Of a stretch of 64,000 nt of DNA, positions 16,853 through 26,180 are shown in pieces (positions within the stretch are counted from its first letter, which is position 1; the number at the start of each line of letters is the position of its first letter). Where the stretch lies: NCBI GenBank assembly GCA_030430205.1, contig JAUIGE010000006.1:62001-126000 (forward strand). Reading direction: 5' to 3'. Under the pieces are notes generated by a model. It made no database searches. It saw nothing but the letters and a program-made list of their open reading frames with translations, and was not told the DNA's origin. The DNA comes from Bacteroidia bacterium. Lineage in GTDB: Bacteria; Bacteroidota; Bacteroidia; J057. Position numbers and translations under genes: made by a program.

Positions 16853-18913
16853 ATGAAATTTACATTCCATCTCATTCTCTTGTGCTTACTTTCATATTTG
16901 TTGTCTCCACTTAAGGGCCAGGCACAGGTTCTTCCTGACAGCCTGGAGCAACAAATAGGGGTTACTCACCCTCTTCAACGGCTTGCAAAAATAAGCCAAT
17001 TAGCACTTGATTATCAGCAGACTGACCCGAAGGTATCACGGCTACTTGCTAAACAGGCAATCAAGCTTGCCAGAGAAGTGGGAGATCCTGAAGATCAATA
17101 CATCGAAAAGATGAACTTAGCAGAAACGTATAAATTGTTAGGGCATAGAGATTCAACCCGATTGATGGTACGGGAAATATTTGCGGATTCTTCAAAAGAG
17201 GAGGTGTATCCGGCCCTCAAATATGCTTTCCAACATGAAGCCAGTTGGTATTTTGGGAAAAGGAAACTCGATTCGGCCCTGTTTTTTGCTAAAAAATGCC
17301 AACAATATGCATTTGCAGATGGTGCTAACAACCTGGAGGTTTCCAGCTTTAATATGATGGGGAATATTTACAAATACCAAAGTAAGTGGGAACTGGCAGT
17401 AGATGCTTTTTTGAATTGCCTCGACAGAATAGGGCATCTCAACCCTGGCCAGACAGCCATTATTTACAATAATCTGGCTCCCATATACTCCAAATTAGGC
17501 CAGCATGACAAAACACTTTTTTACTTAAAAAGATCTCTTGCCATCCGGGATTCTATAGGAATGAAAAGAGGGCTTGAATTATTATTCCTTAATATGGGAT
17601 TGGCCTATAGAAATTTGGCGGATCATGTGCGTGCGGATAGTTGTTTTGGTGCCAGTGTTAAGTGGTGTGAAGACCATCAGGCATGGCGTTTTTGGGGAGA
17701 AGGCCTCATCAGGCAAGCCGAAACCGCCATCGATTTGAAAAATCATTCCAAGGCGCTGAGTCTATTGGAAAAACTTCCTACCCGCTATCCCTCAGATGAT
17801 GATCAGATCTATTCTTATCTCTATTATAAAGTAAAAGGAGAAGCCTTGTTAGGGCTGGGAAGAGCCCGGGAAGCTGTCCTGGCAGGCGAAAAATCCCTCG
17901 AAAAAGCTCACGCCAGTCAATCTCCCCAAAGTCGGCTTATTGCCTATCATATATTGAAAGCGGCTCATGCGCAAGCAGGAAATTTTGAAAAGGCATATAA
18001 GCTGGCCAAGCTCGAAGAAAACCTGAGAGACAGTCTGTTGGATGTCGAAAAGGTGAATGCCCTGGCTGATATGGAGGCGAAATACCAAAATGAGCAAAAA
18101 CAAGCTCAATTAGAGCTCAATCAGAGCTTATTGGCACAAGAGCAGGCGGAAAATGCGCAAAAAACAACCTTGCTTGGGGCCATTGGTTTGGGGGCTATCT
18201 TGCTGTTGGTGGCTGTAGGCCTAACAGCCTTTTTTCTACGAAAAACACAAAAACTCAACCATCAGCTCAATCGGTCCAACGATCAGAAAGCTTCTCTGCT
18301 CCGAGAGATTCATCACCGGGTCAAGAATAACCTCCAGGTGATCTCCAGCCTCCTGGAACTCCAGGCACGGCAGGAGACAGATGAATCTGTCCGTGACAGC
18401 ATAGCCGAAGGCCGCAACCGCGTCAAGTCGATGGCGCTTATCCATCAAAAACTCTATCAGACAGAGGACCTCGCAGAGGTCGATTTTCAGGACTACCTGG
18501 ACCAATTGGTCCAGGTGCTGGGCCAGAGCTTTCAGCAAAAGGACCGAAAGATCCATACACAGATCGTGGCAAACGATATCAAGCTGGACATAGACACCGC
18601 TGTGCCTTTGGGCCTGATCGTCAATGAATTGGTGACCAATGCTTACAAATATGCTTTCCCCGGCAGGAAAGAAGGCAACATACAGATACGCATCGAAAAA
18701 GCCCTCAGCGAGGAGGGATACCTCCTCAGCGTCTCCGACGACGGCGTCGGATTGCCGGATGGCTTTTCTGCACAGCAGGCCCGCTCACTGGGCCTACGCC
18801 TCGTCAACATCCTGAGCAAACAGCTCAAGGGTCAGCTGGAAGTCTTCTCGGATGCCGGCGCGCATTTCAACGTCCACTTCAGCGAAAAATCCGCCCGCCT
18901 AGCAGCCAACTAA
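16853..18913 (+). CDS. TPR-containing sensor histidine kinase (HisKA_2 type)
   Basis: A 686-residue inner-membrane kinase. It has a signal peptide (residues 1-24), about 400 residues of TPR-like helical repeats outside the membrane (for example NNLAPIYSKLGQHDKTLFYL), a coiled coil, a membrane segment at about 438-463, then HisKA_2 with REIHHRVKNNLQVISSLLEL (His at about 487) and HATPase_c with VNELVTNAYKYAF and DDGVGLP. The gap to the response regulator is 26 bases, so they form one operon. In other Bacteroidota, kinases of this build pair with LytTR regulators. The signal it senses is unknown. A heptamer repeat starts immediately after its stop codon. Confidence 0.92.
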   Translation: MKFTFHLILLCLLSYLLSPLKGQAQVLPDSLEQQIGVTHPLQRLAKISQLALDYQQTDPKVSRLLAKQAIKLAREVGDPEDQYIEKMNLAETYKLLGHRDSTRLMVREIFADSSKEEVYPALKYAFQHEASWYFGKRKLDSALFFAKKCQQYAFADGANNLEVSSFNMMGNIYKYQSKWELAVDAFLNCLDRIGHLNPGQTAIIYNNLAPIYSKLGQHDKTLFYLKRSLAIRDSIGMKRGLELLFLNMGLAYRNLADHVRADSCFGASVKWCEDHQAWRFWGEGLIRQAETAIDLKNHSKALSLLEKLPTRYPSDDDQIYSYLYYKVKGEALLGLGRAREAVLAGEKSLEKAHASQSPQSRLIAYHILKAAHAQAGNFEKAYKLAKLEENLRDSLLDVEKVNALADMEAKYQNEQKQAQLELNQSLLAQEQAENAQKTTLLGAIGLGAILLLVAVGLTAFFLRKTQKLNHQLNRSNDQKASLLREIHHRVKNNLQVISSLLELQARQETDESVRDSIAEGRNRVKSMALIHQKLYQTEDLAEVDFQDYLDQLVQVLGQSFQQKDRKIHTQIVANDIKLDIDTAVPLGLIVNELVTNAYKYAFPGRKEGNIQIRIEKALSEEGYLLSVSDDGVGLPDGFSAQQARSLGLRLVNILSKQLKGQLEVFSDAGAHFNVHFSEKSARLAAN

Positions 18914-18922
18914 CCCAAAACA

Positions 18923-18978
18923 CGAAACCCAAAACCCAAAACCCGAAACCCGAAACCCAAAACCCGAAACCCGAAACC
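18923..18978 (+). repeat. Tandem heptamer C(G/A)AAACC, eight units
   Basis: There are eight perfect 7-base units that differ only at the second base (G or A), preceded from 18914 by degenerate copies. The tract begins at the stop codon of the kinase. The same heptamer, in inverted form, occurs at 47775-47892 and 63862-63922. Confidence 0.85.
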
Positions 18979-19013
18979 TTTCATCCCTCCCCAGATGCAG
19001 TTCGTCCCAGATT

Positions 19014-19045
19014 TTTGGTGGCGCTCTGCTGAATAGCTAAGTTGG
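19014..19045 (+). promoter_or_regulatory. Candidate promoter of giant gene 2
   Basis: TTTG (19014-19017), 20 bases, then TAAGTTGG (19038-19045), one mismatch from TAnnTTTG. The spacing equals that of the best promoters in the window. It would leave a leader of about 110 bases before ATG 19165, containing a small hairpin (CCATTT at 19109-19114 with AAATGG at 19121-19126). Confidence 0.45.
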
Positions 19046-19164
19046 GATAGATAGCGAAATCTAAGAGCGGACCCAACACGAGAATCATTCGAAATCCCAT
19101 TGTTTGAACCATTTTCTATGAAATGGCAGGGAGATTATTGTTCCATTTTTTAAACTCATTGACT

Positions 19165-19290
19165 ATGACTTTTCCACCCTTAAAAGCTACGATACTGAAC
19201 CGCGCAGGAGCTTTCCTGCTGCTCTTTTTGCTGACCGTTTTGGTGTGCCGAATGTGCATGCGGAGGGAGAGGATACGCCCACACGGGTAG
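19165..19290 (+). other. Orphaned signal-peptide reading frame of giant gene 2
   Basis: ATG 19165 opens a 41-codon frame starting MTFPPLKATILNRAG and running into the hydrophobic core AFLLLFLLTVLV, a good signal peptide. It ends at TAG 19288. The giant protein continues in another frame from 19245. Joining the two at GTGTG (19243-19247), by dropping two bases or slipping back one, gives TVLV(V)PNVHA, a complete signal peptide with a proper AxA-like cut before EGED. The two paralogs have their signal peptide in frame. Confidence 0.7.
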
Positions 19291-22200
19291 AGGCGGCATC
19301 CTTTACAGCGAATTCTTACCAAAGTGATTATTCCGTTACCATATCTTATAGCGGATTAGCTGGCAATACCTGTGATTGCGAGCAATATGATCGAATACTG
19401 GAAGCCTATAAATCAGGCTATTTCGTTGGGGCAACAGTAGTTTCACAAAACTACAATACAAGTACCAGTGGAAGCATTACCAAGTATTTAGGGCCAGGTT
19501 ATACAGGATATTGGTATTTCAATTCAAGATTTACAGGTAAAAAACAGGGCCTGGCAGGTTGTCTAACCTCTATCCCTTGTGATAACATCCAGCAGTATAG
19601 CCCTAATATTCTTATACAAACTGCCCCACTGAAAGACCCTATAAATGTGCAGGTTTCCAACAGCGAAGCGAGTGGCTCATTGCTGGATCGCATTATTCTA
19701 ACATGGGAAAAGGGCACAGACTTTCCTACTGCTGACGTAGGCTACCTAATTTATAGAGATGGTGTATTGATCAAAACCATTCCCCTGGGTGATGAAACCT
19801 ATACCTTTCATGATACCCTGTTAGATGCCGATACCTATTATAGCTATAGAGTCGCAACACATATCACCAGATTTCAAGGTCATGAATCCGATGGGGTATT
19901 AAAATCAGGCAAAACAACCAGCCTCAACATACAAGTCTCCCAGGGAGAATTTGCTGACAAAATCAAGGTCACCTGGGACAGAGTCCAGGGAGCGGTGGAC
20001 AATTATCGCATCGAGCGGAGTATCCCCTACCCACAGGGAGGAGGATATGAGGAACTGGCCATCCTTAGCAAACATGCTCAGGCATATACAGATACGGATC
20101 CGATTCCTGGTTATAGATATACTTACAAGGTTTCTCCCCTGGATGCCAATGGCGATCCCTTTCAAACCGTCCTGGGTTCCGGTTACAGAAAGCCCAATGG
20201 CATTCTCAGTGGGCAGGTAGCTGCCAGTGGAGGTGCAGGGGTACCCAATGTTTCCATTACCATCAGGGTAAAAAATAACTTTCCACCAAGCAGACAGGCA
20301 GCTCCAGGCGTCAACATGGGTCCCTATACCACCACCACAGGCCCTGATGGGTATTATGAAGTAAGAGGGATTTACTACTACGATGATGCCGATTTTATCA
20401 TTGAACCCAGTTTTCCGAATCATGGGTTTGTACCTGATAAGCTGGAGCGGACCCTGGATGAAAACACCACCCAAGTCAGCGGGGTAAATTTCACGGATAC
20501 TACGGCACTTTCAGTCAGTGGGAAAATCGTTTTTCAGGATGCACAATTGCTGAATGGCTCCCCAGGAATATGTGGCCTAAAAGGGGCGGGCATCCTGGTC
20601 AATGGACTGGATGTAGGGATTTTGACAGATAAGGATGGCAATTGGAGTTATGCTGTACCACAGCCTGATACCTTTGTTTTTAAGGCTGTGTATCTGCATC
20701 ACAGCTTTGATCTGGACAGCATTAAAATTCATATTGAGGAAGATCAAGGAGACATCAATTTTGTCAATACCCAGATAGACTCGGTTGAGATTCGCGTGCA
20801 AGGCGGCTGTGGCGCTTCTGTGACCAGTAACCAACCCGTTTCTGTCCAGATAGATGCCTTTGGCTCGCCGGGATGTAGTGTGCAAACGATTACAACCAAT
20901 AATGACGGCTATGCAAACATTTTGCTTCCAGCCACAAAATATACATTCCGGGTTTTATCCACTAACGTTAACTCCAATGCGCTTGCACAATACAGAGATA
21001 CCGTCATCAACCTGACATTGAGAGACTCCACTATCGAATCCAGAAAAGACACGACTTTTCAGATCATTCCTCCCCGCACCTTACCCAATGGTGTATTTGT
21101 GCCTGGATCGAAAAATATCGTTTCGATCAAAGATACCTTGCTGTCAATCTCCCTGCAGCCCCGGGCTGATTTCATCTACTATCTACCTTTAGAGGTTTCT
21201 ATAGATTTTATGAATGCCCAGCCACCGGTAGATATCGTCGATTGTAACAACAAAGGCAATTTGGGCAATGAAGTCTTACTCTTTCAGCAAGGAGGCCGAT
21301 ATGTCCTTCCCCTCAGCATCGTGGAAGAAGGCACCCAATGCGCCATTGAAGATGGCACCCTCACCATTTATGACTTCATTTCTGGTAAAGGAAGTAACCC
21401 CATCAATGTAGACATCCAAAATGGCCAGGCCTTTTACCAGATGGAGGTTGGCGTTCCTAACACCTCTCAATCAGTCGGAGATACCAATTCTTATAAAAAG
21501 CTGCTTTTTATGGCCATCAGTGCGGGAGCCCGCACAGGTGATGATGCCTCCTTTTGGGGTTTGATAGAAGGCGCAGAAATATTACTTCCTTATGATGGCG
21601 TGGTGCGCACGCCCGAGATTCCTCGCCTCGTTTTGCACGATCCTCCCGGAGATGCCAGCTATGCATGGATTGAAGAAGGGACGACCTTCAGCAGTTTTGA
21701 AAAAACGCAGTATGAAAATGCTGGAGGGGCTGGTATTTATGTAGATGCTACGGTAGGAACCGTAATCAATGTTTTTGGGAAAGAGTTTGCCAAAGCGGGT
21801 GTCCAGGTCAAGCTTGACCTGGCTGCCGGCGGCGGCGGATTCAAACGCAACGGTTACCAGAGCTCAATTACTTTCACCGAAAGATTCTCTACCTCCAGCG
21901 ACCCCTTATTTACTGGAAATGACGGGGATGTCTATGTTGGCATGGCTACCATTCAGCGGGTCGCCAATGCGAAAGTATTGGTCTTCGACCAGGCGAGCTG
22001 TACAGCACAGGTACAAACCACCTCCAATATCGAGAATGACAAAATCGCTACGACTTTTGTTTTCTCTGAAGGTCATATCAAGAAGACACTACTGCCTCAG
22101 ATTGCTTTTTTGATTGATAATTTTGAAGCAGAACTCAAGCGCACCACTGATCCGGGCAGAAAAACAGAAATTCAGATGGAGATCGATGATTTGTATCGGG

Positions 22201-25200
22201 ACAGCCTGAATTGGCAAAATATTGTTCTCAAAAATGAAGAAAACCGGAATAACGCTGCGGAATATTCTCCCAAGAAAAATACCACCTTCAGCTCAGGTGC
22301 TTTTGTAGAGCGTATCGAACAAAGCGATTCCACTTATGGGGCCTCTGTTGAGTATTTCAGCTATCTGGATGTATCGGCTTCTGTAGGCGCTCGTTTCGAA
22401 ACGGCCGTAGGTCCCTGGTTAGATCTTCAGGGAGGCGTGACAGGAAACTTCAGACACAGTTGGTCCAGTGATACAGGCAATGATACAACTGCCTTACGCA
22501 CCATTGGCTACCATCTTGAAGATAATGATCCGGGCGATTTCTTCAGCTTGAACATCAAACGGGACAAAGCCTTTGATACGCCCGTATTTGACCTCTTTAC
22601 GGGTCGGAGTTCATGCCCTTATGAAGACAATACGGTGCGCCGTGATACGGTTGTGCTGTCTATTGACAAGCCTGTCGTTACAGGCGTTCCTATAGGGGGA
22701 GAAGCCCTGTTTAAACTGGGCATTTCCAATCAAAGCAGAAGCTTTGAAGCACGGGAATATCAGGTAAAAGTAGTTGCTTCTACCAATCCTGATGGAGCCA
22801 TCATAAGCCTGGGAGGCATAGATATAAACGGCGGCTCAGCTAGTTTCTTTATCAATGCCAATCAAACCATCAATTCTACCTTGTCAGTAGAACAAGGACC
22901 GGATGCGGCTAATTATCGCTTCGCTCTTATCGCATATCCTCAGTGTGAGTATGACCATTGGATCAATGGGGGCCGTCTGGAAAATGAAGATACCCTTTGG
23001 GTAGAGGTGAATTTTGAAACAGAATGCAGCCCTGTATCCATCAACAGACCCGGCAACAATTGGCTAATCAATGGAAATAGCAATAATTCTCTCGATGTAG
23101 AAATCAGAGACTATGACAGAAACAATCAGTTCCTCGAAAATATCATCCTGGAGTATCGTCAATCTGGCGGAGACTGGCTTACTGGCGTTTTGATTGAAAA
23201 AAGCCAGTTGATTGACGCTAGTTACCTGGCGAGTTGGGATGTGACGAATCTGCCGGAAGGCATGTACGCAATTCGCGCACGCGCCAATTGCTCAAATGGT
23301 CGTGGCTTCACAGTATCATCTGTCTTCAATGGAATCATTGACCGCACTTCTATTGGACCTTTTGGCATTCCCACGCCATCAGATGGCTTCCTGCGAATTG
23401 GGCAGTTGATTTCCGTCGAGTTTGACGGAGTCATTTCCAGAAGTTCTGCGAATACAGCACAAAGCGATGGTGATATCAGCCTTTTCCGCATGGACGATAC
23501 CACCGCTATACCCTTCAACCTGCAATTTAACGCTGGTAACACCCGGATGAATCTGGCCCCAACAGTAGACTTATTTAATATGCCTGACCTCAAAGGGGTT
23601 GAAATTCGTGCGCGCGTGATGGGAATCGAAGATGCCAGTGGTAACCCTCAGGAATATCCTATCGAATGGGCATTTACGGTCAATTCCTCCCCCGTATTTT
23701 GGGATCCGGATAGCATCAACCAGAAAGGTGCTTTTGGTCGGAGTAATATCATTTCGGCAAGTCTGAAGAATCAGGCAGTATTGACCAAAGGTTTTGAAAT
23801 CGTTGATTTCCCGGTTTGGGTGACACCTTCTGCTCTAAGCGGCTCTGTACTGCCCAATGGAGAATATGCGATGCAGTTTGCAGTGGACCCGACTTTACCT
23901 GTAGGGGTTTACCGTGATACGGTTACGGCCATCATAGATACCTTCCCGGAGTATCTGGATATCGTATATGAATCTCTGGCCACTCCTCCCAACTGGAAGG
24001 TTGACCCCGGCAAGTACACCTACTCTATGAGCATGATCCTGGCGCTCAGCCTTGACCAGGGAGATGTCAACCTCTCCCGCGATGACCGCGACATGGTAGC
24101 CGCCATTTTCAATGGCGAGATCAGAGGCGTAGGCCGCCTGGAGTATGTATCCCGATTTGACAAATACATGGCTTTCCTGACGGTATATTCAGATATCCCG
24201 GCAAATGAGGAAATCTCCTTCAGCATGTGGCGAGCCTCTTCGGGCGTGGAGCATGTGGCCAAAGAGACTTTCTACTTCGCCAGCGAGCAGGTCTACGGCC
24301 AGATCAACAATCCCGAAATCCTGCACACCGATGGTGTATTTCAGGTGATTCCCCTCCAGCAGGGCTGGAACTGGGTTTCTCTCAATGTCAGCAATGCTGA
24401 CATGACGATCGCCAATCTGCTCAATTCGCTGGGTTCGCCTGAAGTCGGCAACAATGTTACCGTCAAGCGCAAAGATGGTGGCACAGCCACTTTTACCCAG
24501 ATCGCCACGCCGATCCTCTACGGCAGCCAGTGGTCTGGCAACCTCCAGCAGCTCGACAACAAGCAGGCCTATATGATCCACCTGTCTCAGGCAGCTGACA
24601 CCTTACGGGTACCTGGACAGCCGATCACCGCCTTCTCCCCTATTGACCTGCTCAGCGGCTGGAACTGGATTGGCTTCCAGCCCCAGTCTTCCCAACTGCT
24701 CCGGGATGCCCTCGCATCCGTCAACCTCCGCAACCTCGACCTGATCAAAGGTCAGAATGCCTTCAGCCAATTTCACAGGGGTTCCAACACCTGGTTTGGC
24801 CCCCTTCAGTTTATGGAGCCGGGCAAAGGCTACAAGCTCAGGCTGAAAAATGGCCAGAATTATAATGACCTGATTTACAGCCGCCTGGGACTGAAAGACT
24901 TTGTCGTGGATCATACAAAGTATGAGAGTAGCATGACGCTGATAGCGAGTGTGGGGATGGAAGATGCGAGAGCAGAGAGCAGAGAGGAGAGACTGCTAAC
25001 TGAAGACCGCCTACTGGTTGGTGCTTTCATAGATGATACATGCAGAGGCTATGGCTTTGTCGAGTATGTGGAGTTTCTGGAGGAATACCGTGTGATCTTT
25101 AGCCTGCAGGGCAATGTTTTGGATATTGGCCGTAAGCTGACTTTCAAGCTGTATGATACGCAGTCGGGTCAGGAGTTTATTTCGGATAAAATGGAAGAAA

Positions 25201-25535
25201 TCTACATCACGGATCGGATTCTGGGCGAAATGAGGGAGCCATTTGTGCTCTTCGAGCGCCTGGAACTGCCGGAGGCAGGCTACTTCCTGGAACAAAATTA
25301 TCCGAATCCTTATGATTCGAAGACGACGATCCGCTTTATCCTGCCGCAGGATGAGCATGTGACGCTGAGCGTCTACGACCAGTTTGGCAAACGCATCGCC
25401 CTTCCGGTGAATGAATACCGCGCAGCGGGGGAGCATAGCGTCCATTTTGATGCGGCTAGTCTACCCGCGGGCGTATACCACTATACGATTCAGGCCGGAG
25501 AGTTTCGGGCGAGTCGGAAGATGGTGAAGTTTTAG
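19245..25535 (+). CDS. Giant T9SS-exported surface protein 2, signal peptide out of frame
   Basis: Paralog of giant proteins 1 and 3, 2096 residues from the GTG at 19245, which is the first start in this frame and probably not the real one (see 19165-19290). As read, the protein lacks a signal peptide and could not be exported. Order: head with SDYSVTISY, Fn3-like domains, carboxypeptidase-regulatory-like repeats (GVPNVSITIRV, GYYEVRGIYYYDDA), core with HDPPGDASYAW, helical stretch, beta domains, two GWNW repeats, DDTCRGYGFVEYVEFLEEY, and a T9SS sorting domain from YPNPYD. Its last third is nearly identical to giant 3. It lies downstream of the LytTR two-component operon. Either it is a broken gene, the shift is bypassed, or the read has an error. 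Confidence 0.85.
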   Translation: MPNVHAEGEDTPTRVEAASFTANSYQSDYSVTISYSGLAGNTCDCEQYDRILEAYKSGYFVGATVVSQNYNTSTSGSITKYLGPGYTGYWYFNSRFTGKKQGLAGCLTSIPCDNIQQYSPNILIQTAPLKDPINVQVSNSEASGSLLDRIILTWEKGTDFPTADVGYLIYRDGVLIKTIPLGDETYTFHDTLLDADTYYSYRVATHITRFQGHESDGVLKSGKTTSLNIQVSQGEFADKIKVTWDRVQGAVDNYRIERSIPYPQGGGYEELAILSKHAQAYTDTDPIPGYRYTYKVSPLDANGDPFQTVLGSGYRKPNGILSGQVAASGGAGVPNVSITIRVKNNFPPSRQAAPGVNMGPYTTTTGPDGYYEVRGIYYYDDADFIIEPSFPNHGFVPDKLERTLDENTTQVSGVNFTDTTALSVSGKIVFQDAQLLNGSPGICGLKGAGILVNGLDVGILTDKDGNWSYAVPQPDTFVFKAVYLHHSFDLDSIKIHIEEDQGDINFVNTQIDSVEIRVQGGCGASVTSNQPVSVQIDAFGSPGCSVQTITTNNDGYANILLPATKYTFRVLSTNVNSNALAQYRDTVINLTLRDSTIESRKDTTFQIIPPRTLPNGVFVPGSKNIVSIKDTLLSISLQPRADFIYYLPLEVSIDFMNAQPPVDIVDCNNKGNLGNEVLLFQQGGRYVLPLSIVEEGTQCAIEDGTLTIYDFISGKGSNPINVDIQNGQAFYQMEVGVPNTSQSVGDTNSYKKLLFMAISAGARTGDDASFWGLIEGAEILLPYDGVVRTPEIPRLVLHDPPGDASYAWIEEGTTFSSFEKTQYENAGGAGIYVDATVGTVINVFGKEFAKAGVQVKLDLAAGGGGFKRNGYQSSITFTERFSTSSDPLFTGNDGDVYVGMATIQRVANAKVLVFDQASCTAQVQTTSNIENDKIATTFVFSEGHIKKTLLPQIAFLIDNFEAELKRTTDPGRKTEIQMEIDDLYRDSLNWQNIVLKNEENRNNAAEYSPKKNTTFSSGAFVERIEQSDSTYGASVEYFSYLDVSASVGARFETAVGPWLDLQGGVTGNFRHSWSSDTGNDTTALRTIGYHLEDNDPGDFFSLNIKRDKAFDTPVFDLFTGRSSCPYEDNTVRRDTVVLSIDKPVVTGVPIGGEALFKLGISNQSRSFEAREYQVKVVASTNPDGAIISLGGIDINGGSASFFINANQTINSTLSVEQGPDAANYRFALIAYPQCEYDHWINGGRLENEDTLWVEVNFETECSPVSINRPGNNWLINGNSNNSLDVEIRDYDRNNQFLENIILEYRQSGGDWLTGVLIEKSQLIDASYLASWDVTNLPEGMYAIRARANCSNGRGFTVSSVFNGIIDRTSIGPFGIPTPSDGFLRIGQLISVEFDGVISRSSANTAQSDGDISLFRMDDTTAIPFNLQFNAGNTRMNLAPTVDLFNMPDLKGVEIRARVMGIEDASGNPQEYPIEWAFTVNSSPVFWDPDSINQKGAFGRSNIISASLKNQAVLTKGFEIVDFPVWVTPSALSGSVLPNGEYAMQFAVDPTLPVGVYRDTVTAIIDTFPEYLDIVYESLATPPNWKVDPGKYTYSMSMILALSLDQGDVNLSRDDRDMVAAIFNGEIRGVGRLEYVSRFDKYMAFLTVYSDIPANEEISFSMWRASSGVEHVAKETFYFASEQVYGQINNPEILHTDGVFQVIPLQQGWNWVSLNVSNADMTIANLLNSLGSPEVGNNVTVKRKDGGTATFTQIATPILYGSQWSGNLQQLDNKQAYMIHLSQAADTLRVPGQPITAFSPIDLLSGWNWIGFQPQSSQLLRDALASVNLRNLDLIKGQNAFSQFHRGSNTWFGPLQFMEPGKGYKLRLKNGQNYNDLIYSRLGLKDFVVDHTKYESSMTLIASVGMEDARAESREERLLTEDRLLVGAFIDDTCRGYGFVEYVEFLEEYRVIFSLQGNVLDIGRKLTFKLYDTQSGQEFISDKMEEIYITDRILGEMREPFVLFERLELPEAGYFLEQNYPNPYDSKTTIRFILPQDEHVTLSVYDQFGKRIALPVNEYRAAGEHSVHFDAASLPAGVYHYTIQAGEFRASRKMVKF
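24964..25020 (+). repeat. Purine-rich repeat element in frame within giant gene 2
   Basis: This stretch, including AGAGCAGAGAGCAGAGAGG and GACTGCTAACTGAAGAC, closely resembles the DNA just after this gene's own stop codon (25536-25585). It encodes a loop longer than in the paralogs, with an extra TEDRLL. Confidence 0.6.
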
Positions 25536-25585
25536 CGTAGAGAAGCGAGAGCAGAGACTGAAGACTGCATACTGCTAACTGGTTC
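25536..25585 (+). repeat. Intergenic purine-rich repeat after giant gene 2
   Basis: It contains GAGAGCAGAGACTGAAGACT followed by GCATACTGCTAACTGG. A related copy follows giant gene 3 (36305-36348), and a related sequence lies inside the coding region at 24964-25020. Confidence 0.55.
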
Positions 25586-25623
25586 CGGGTTTCGGGTTGA
25601 AAGACCTGGAATCCGGAACTTTT
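25582..25623 (+). terminator. Probable terminator of giant gene 2
   Basis: GTTCCGG (25582-25588) pairs with CCGGAAC (25613-25619), with partial extension inward, followed by four T. The matching position after giant gene 3 has a stronger hairpin. Confidence 0.5.
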
Positions 25624-25738
25624 GGTCTGGGGGATATCAAAGCGTGCCGACAGGCACAAAAATCAAAAGATGGTGGGCATTTCCGAATGTCGACCCATCC
25701 TAAATTTTGTATAAATTGACTCCCCAAAATCAACCAAA

Positions 25739-26113
25739 ATGAAAAAAGGAATACTTCTCACATTCGTCATCGCCACCCTATTTGCCTTTAGCAGCTGCAC
25801 AGAAGAAGGGCTGGGCGGCAAATCTTCCATCACCGGACACGTCAAGCACCATGATGAGCATATCCCAAATGCCCTGGTTTACATTAAATATGGCGCTACA
25901 GAGCTTCCCGGGACCGATCCTTCCGCCTATGATGACCAAACCATGGCCAGCGCAGGAGACGGGCAGTATGAATTTGAGGGCTTGCAGGAGGGATCATACT
26001 ACCTGTTTTCGGTAGGTTATGACAGTTTGATTTTTGAAAATGTGAAGGGCGGTATTTCTGTGGAGCTGAAAAAGGGCGAAGCTTTCGACATCAATATCCC
26101 GGTTACAGAGTAA
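25739..26113 (+). CDS. Small lipoprotein with a carboxypeptidase-regulatory-like domain
   Basis: A 124-residue protein with a lipoprotein signal (core LLTFVIATLFAFSSC, lipid-modified Cys at about 20). The mature part is one beta-sandwich of the CarboxypepD_reg/SpaA kind: SSITGHVKHHDEHIPNALVYI, then GDGQYEFEGLQEGSYYLFSVG. Such domains are found in the giant proteins too, but this is a free-standing anchored copy. Its role is unknown. It faces the multicopper oxidase gene, with a perfect palindrome between them. Confidence 0.8.
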   Translation: MKKGILLTFVIATLFAFSSCTEEGLGGKSSITGHVKHHDEHIPNALVYIKYGATELPGTDPSAYDDQTMASAGDGQYEFEGLQEGSYYLFSVGYDSLIFENVKGGISVELKKGEAFDINIPVTE

Positions 26114-26126
26114 GCAGAAATAAGTA

Positions 26127-26148
26127 GGGTCAGATTATAATCTGACCC
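26127..26148. repeat. Perfect 22-bp palindrome between convergent genes
   Basis: The half GGGTCAGATTA is followed at once by its exact reverse complement. No T-run follows, so it is a poor intrinsic terminator. It resembles the short palindromic elements mobilised by REP-associated (Y1-type) transposases, but only one copy is seen here. Confidence 0.6.
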
Positions 26149-26180
26149 CACCGATTCATGATATGTAAAATATCACCTAA

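Noticed and set aside
18923-18978. Heptamer array considered as a CRISPR or telomere-like element
   Set aside because: The units are only seven bases with no spacers, and the tract is internal and short.
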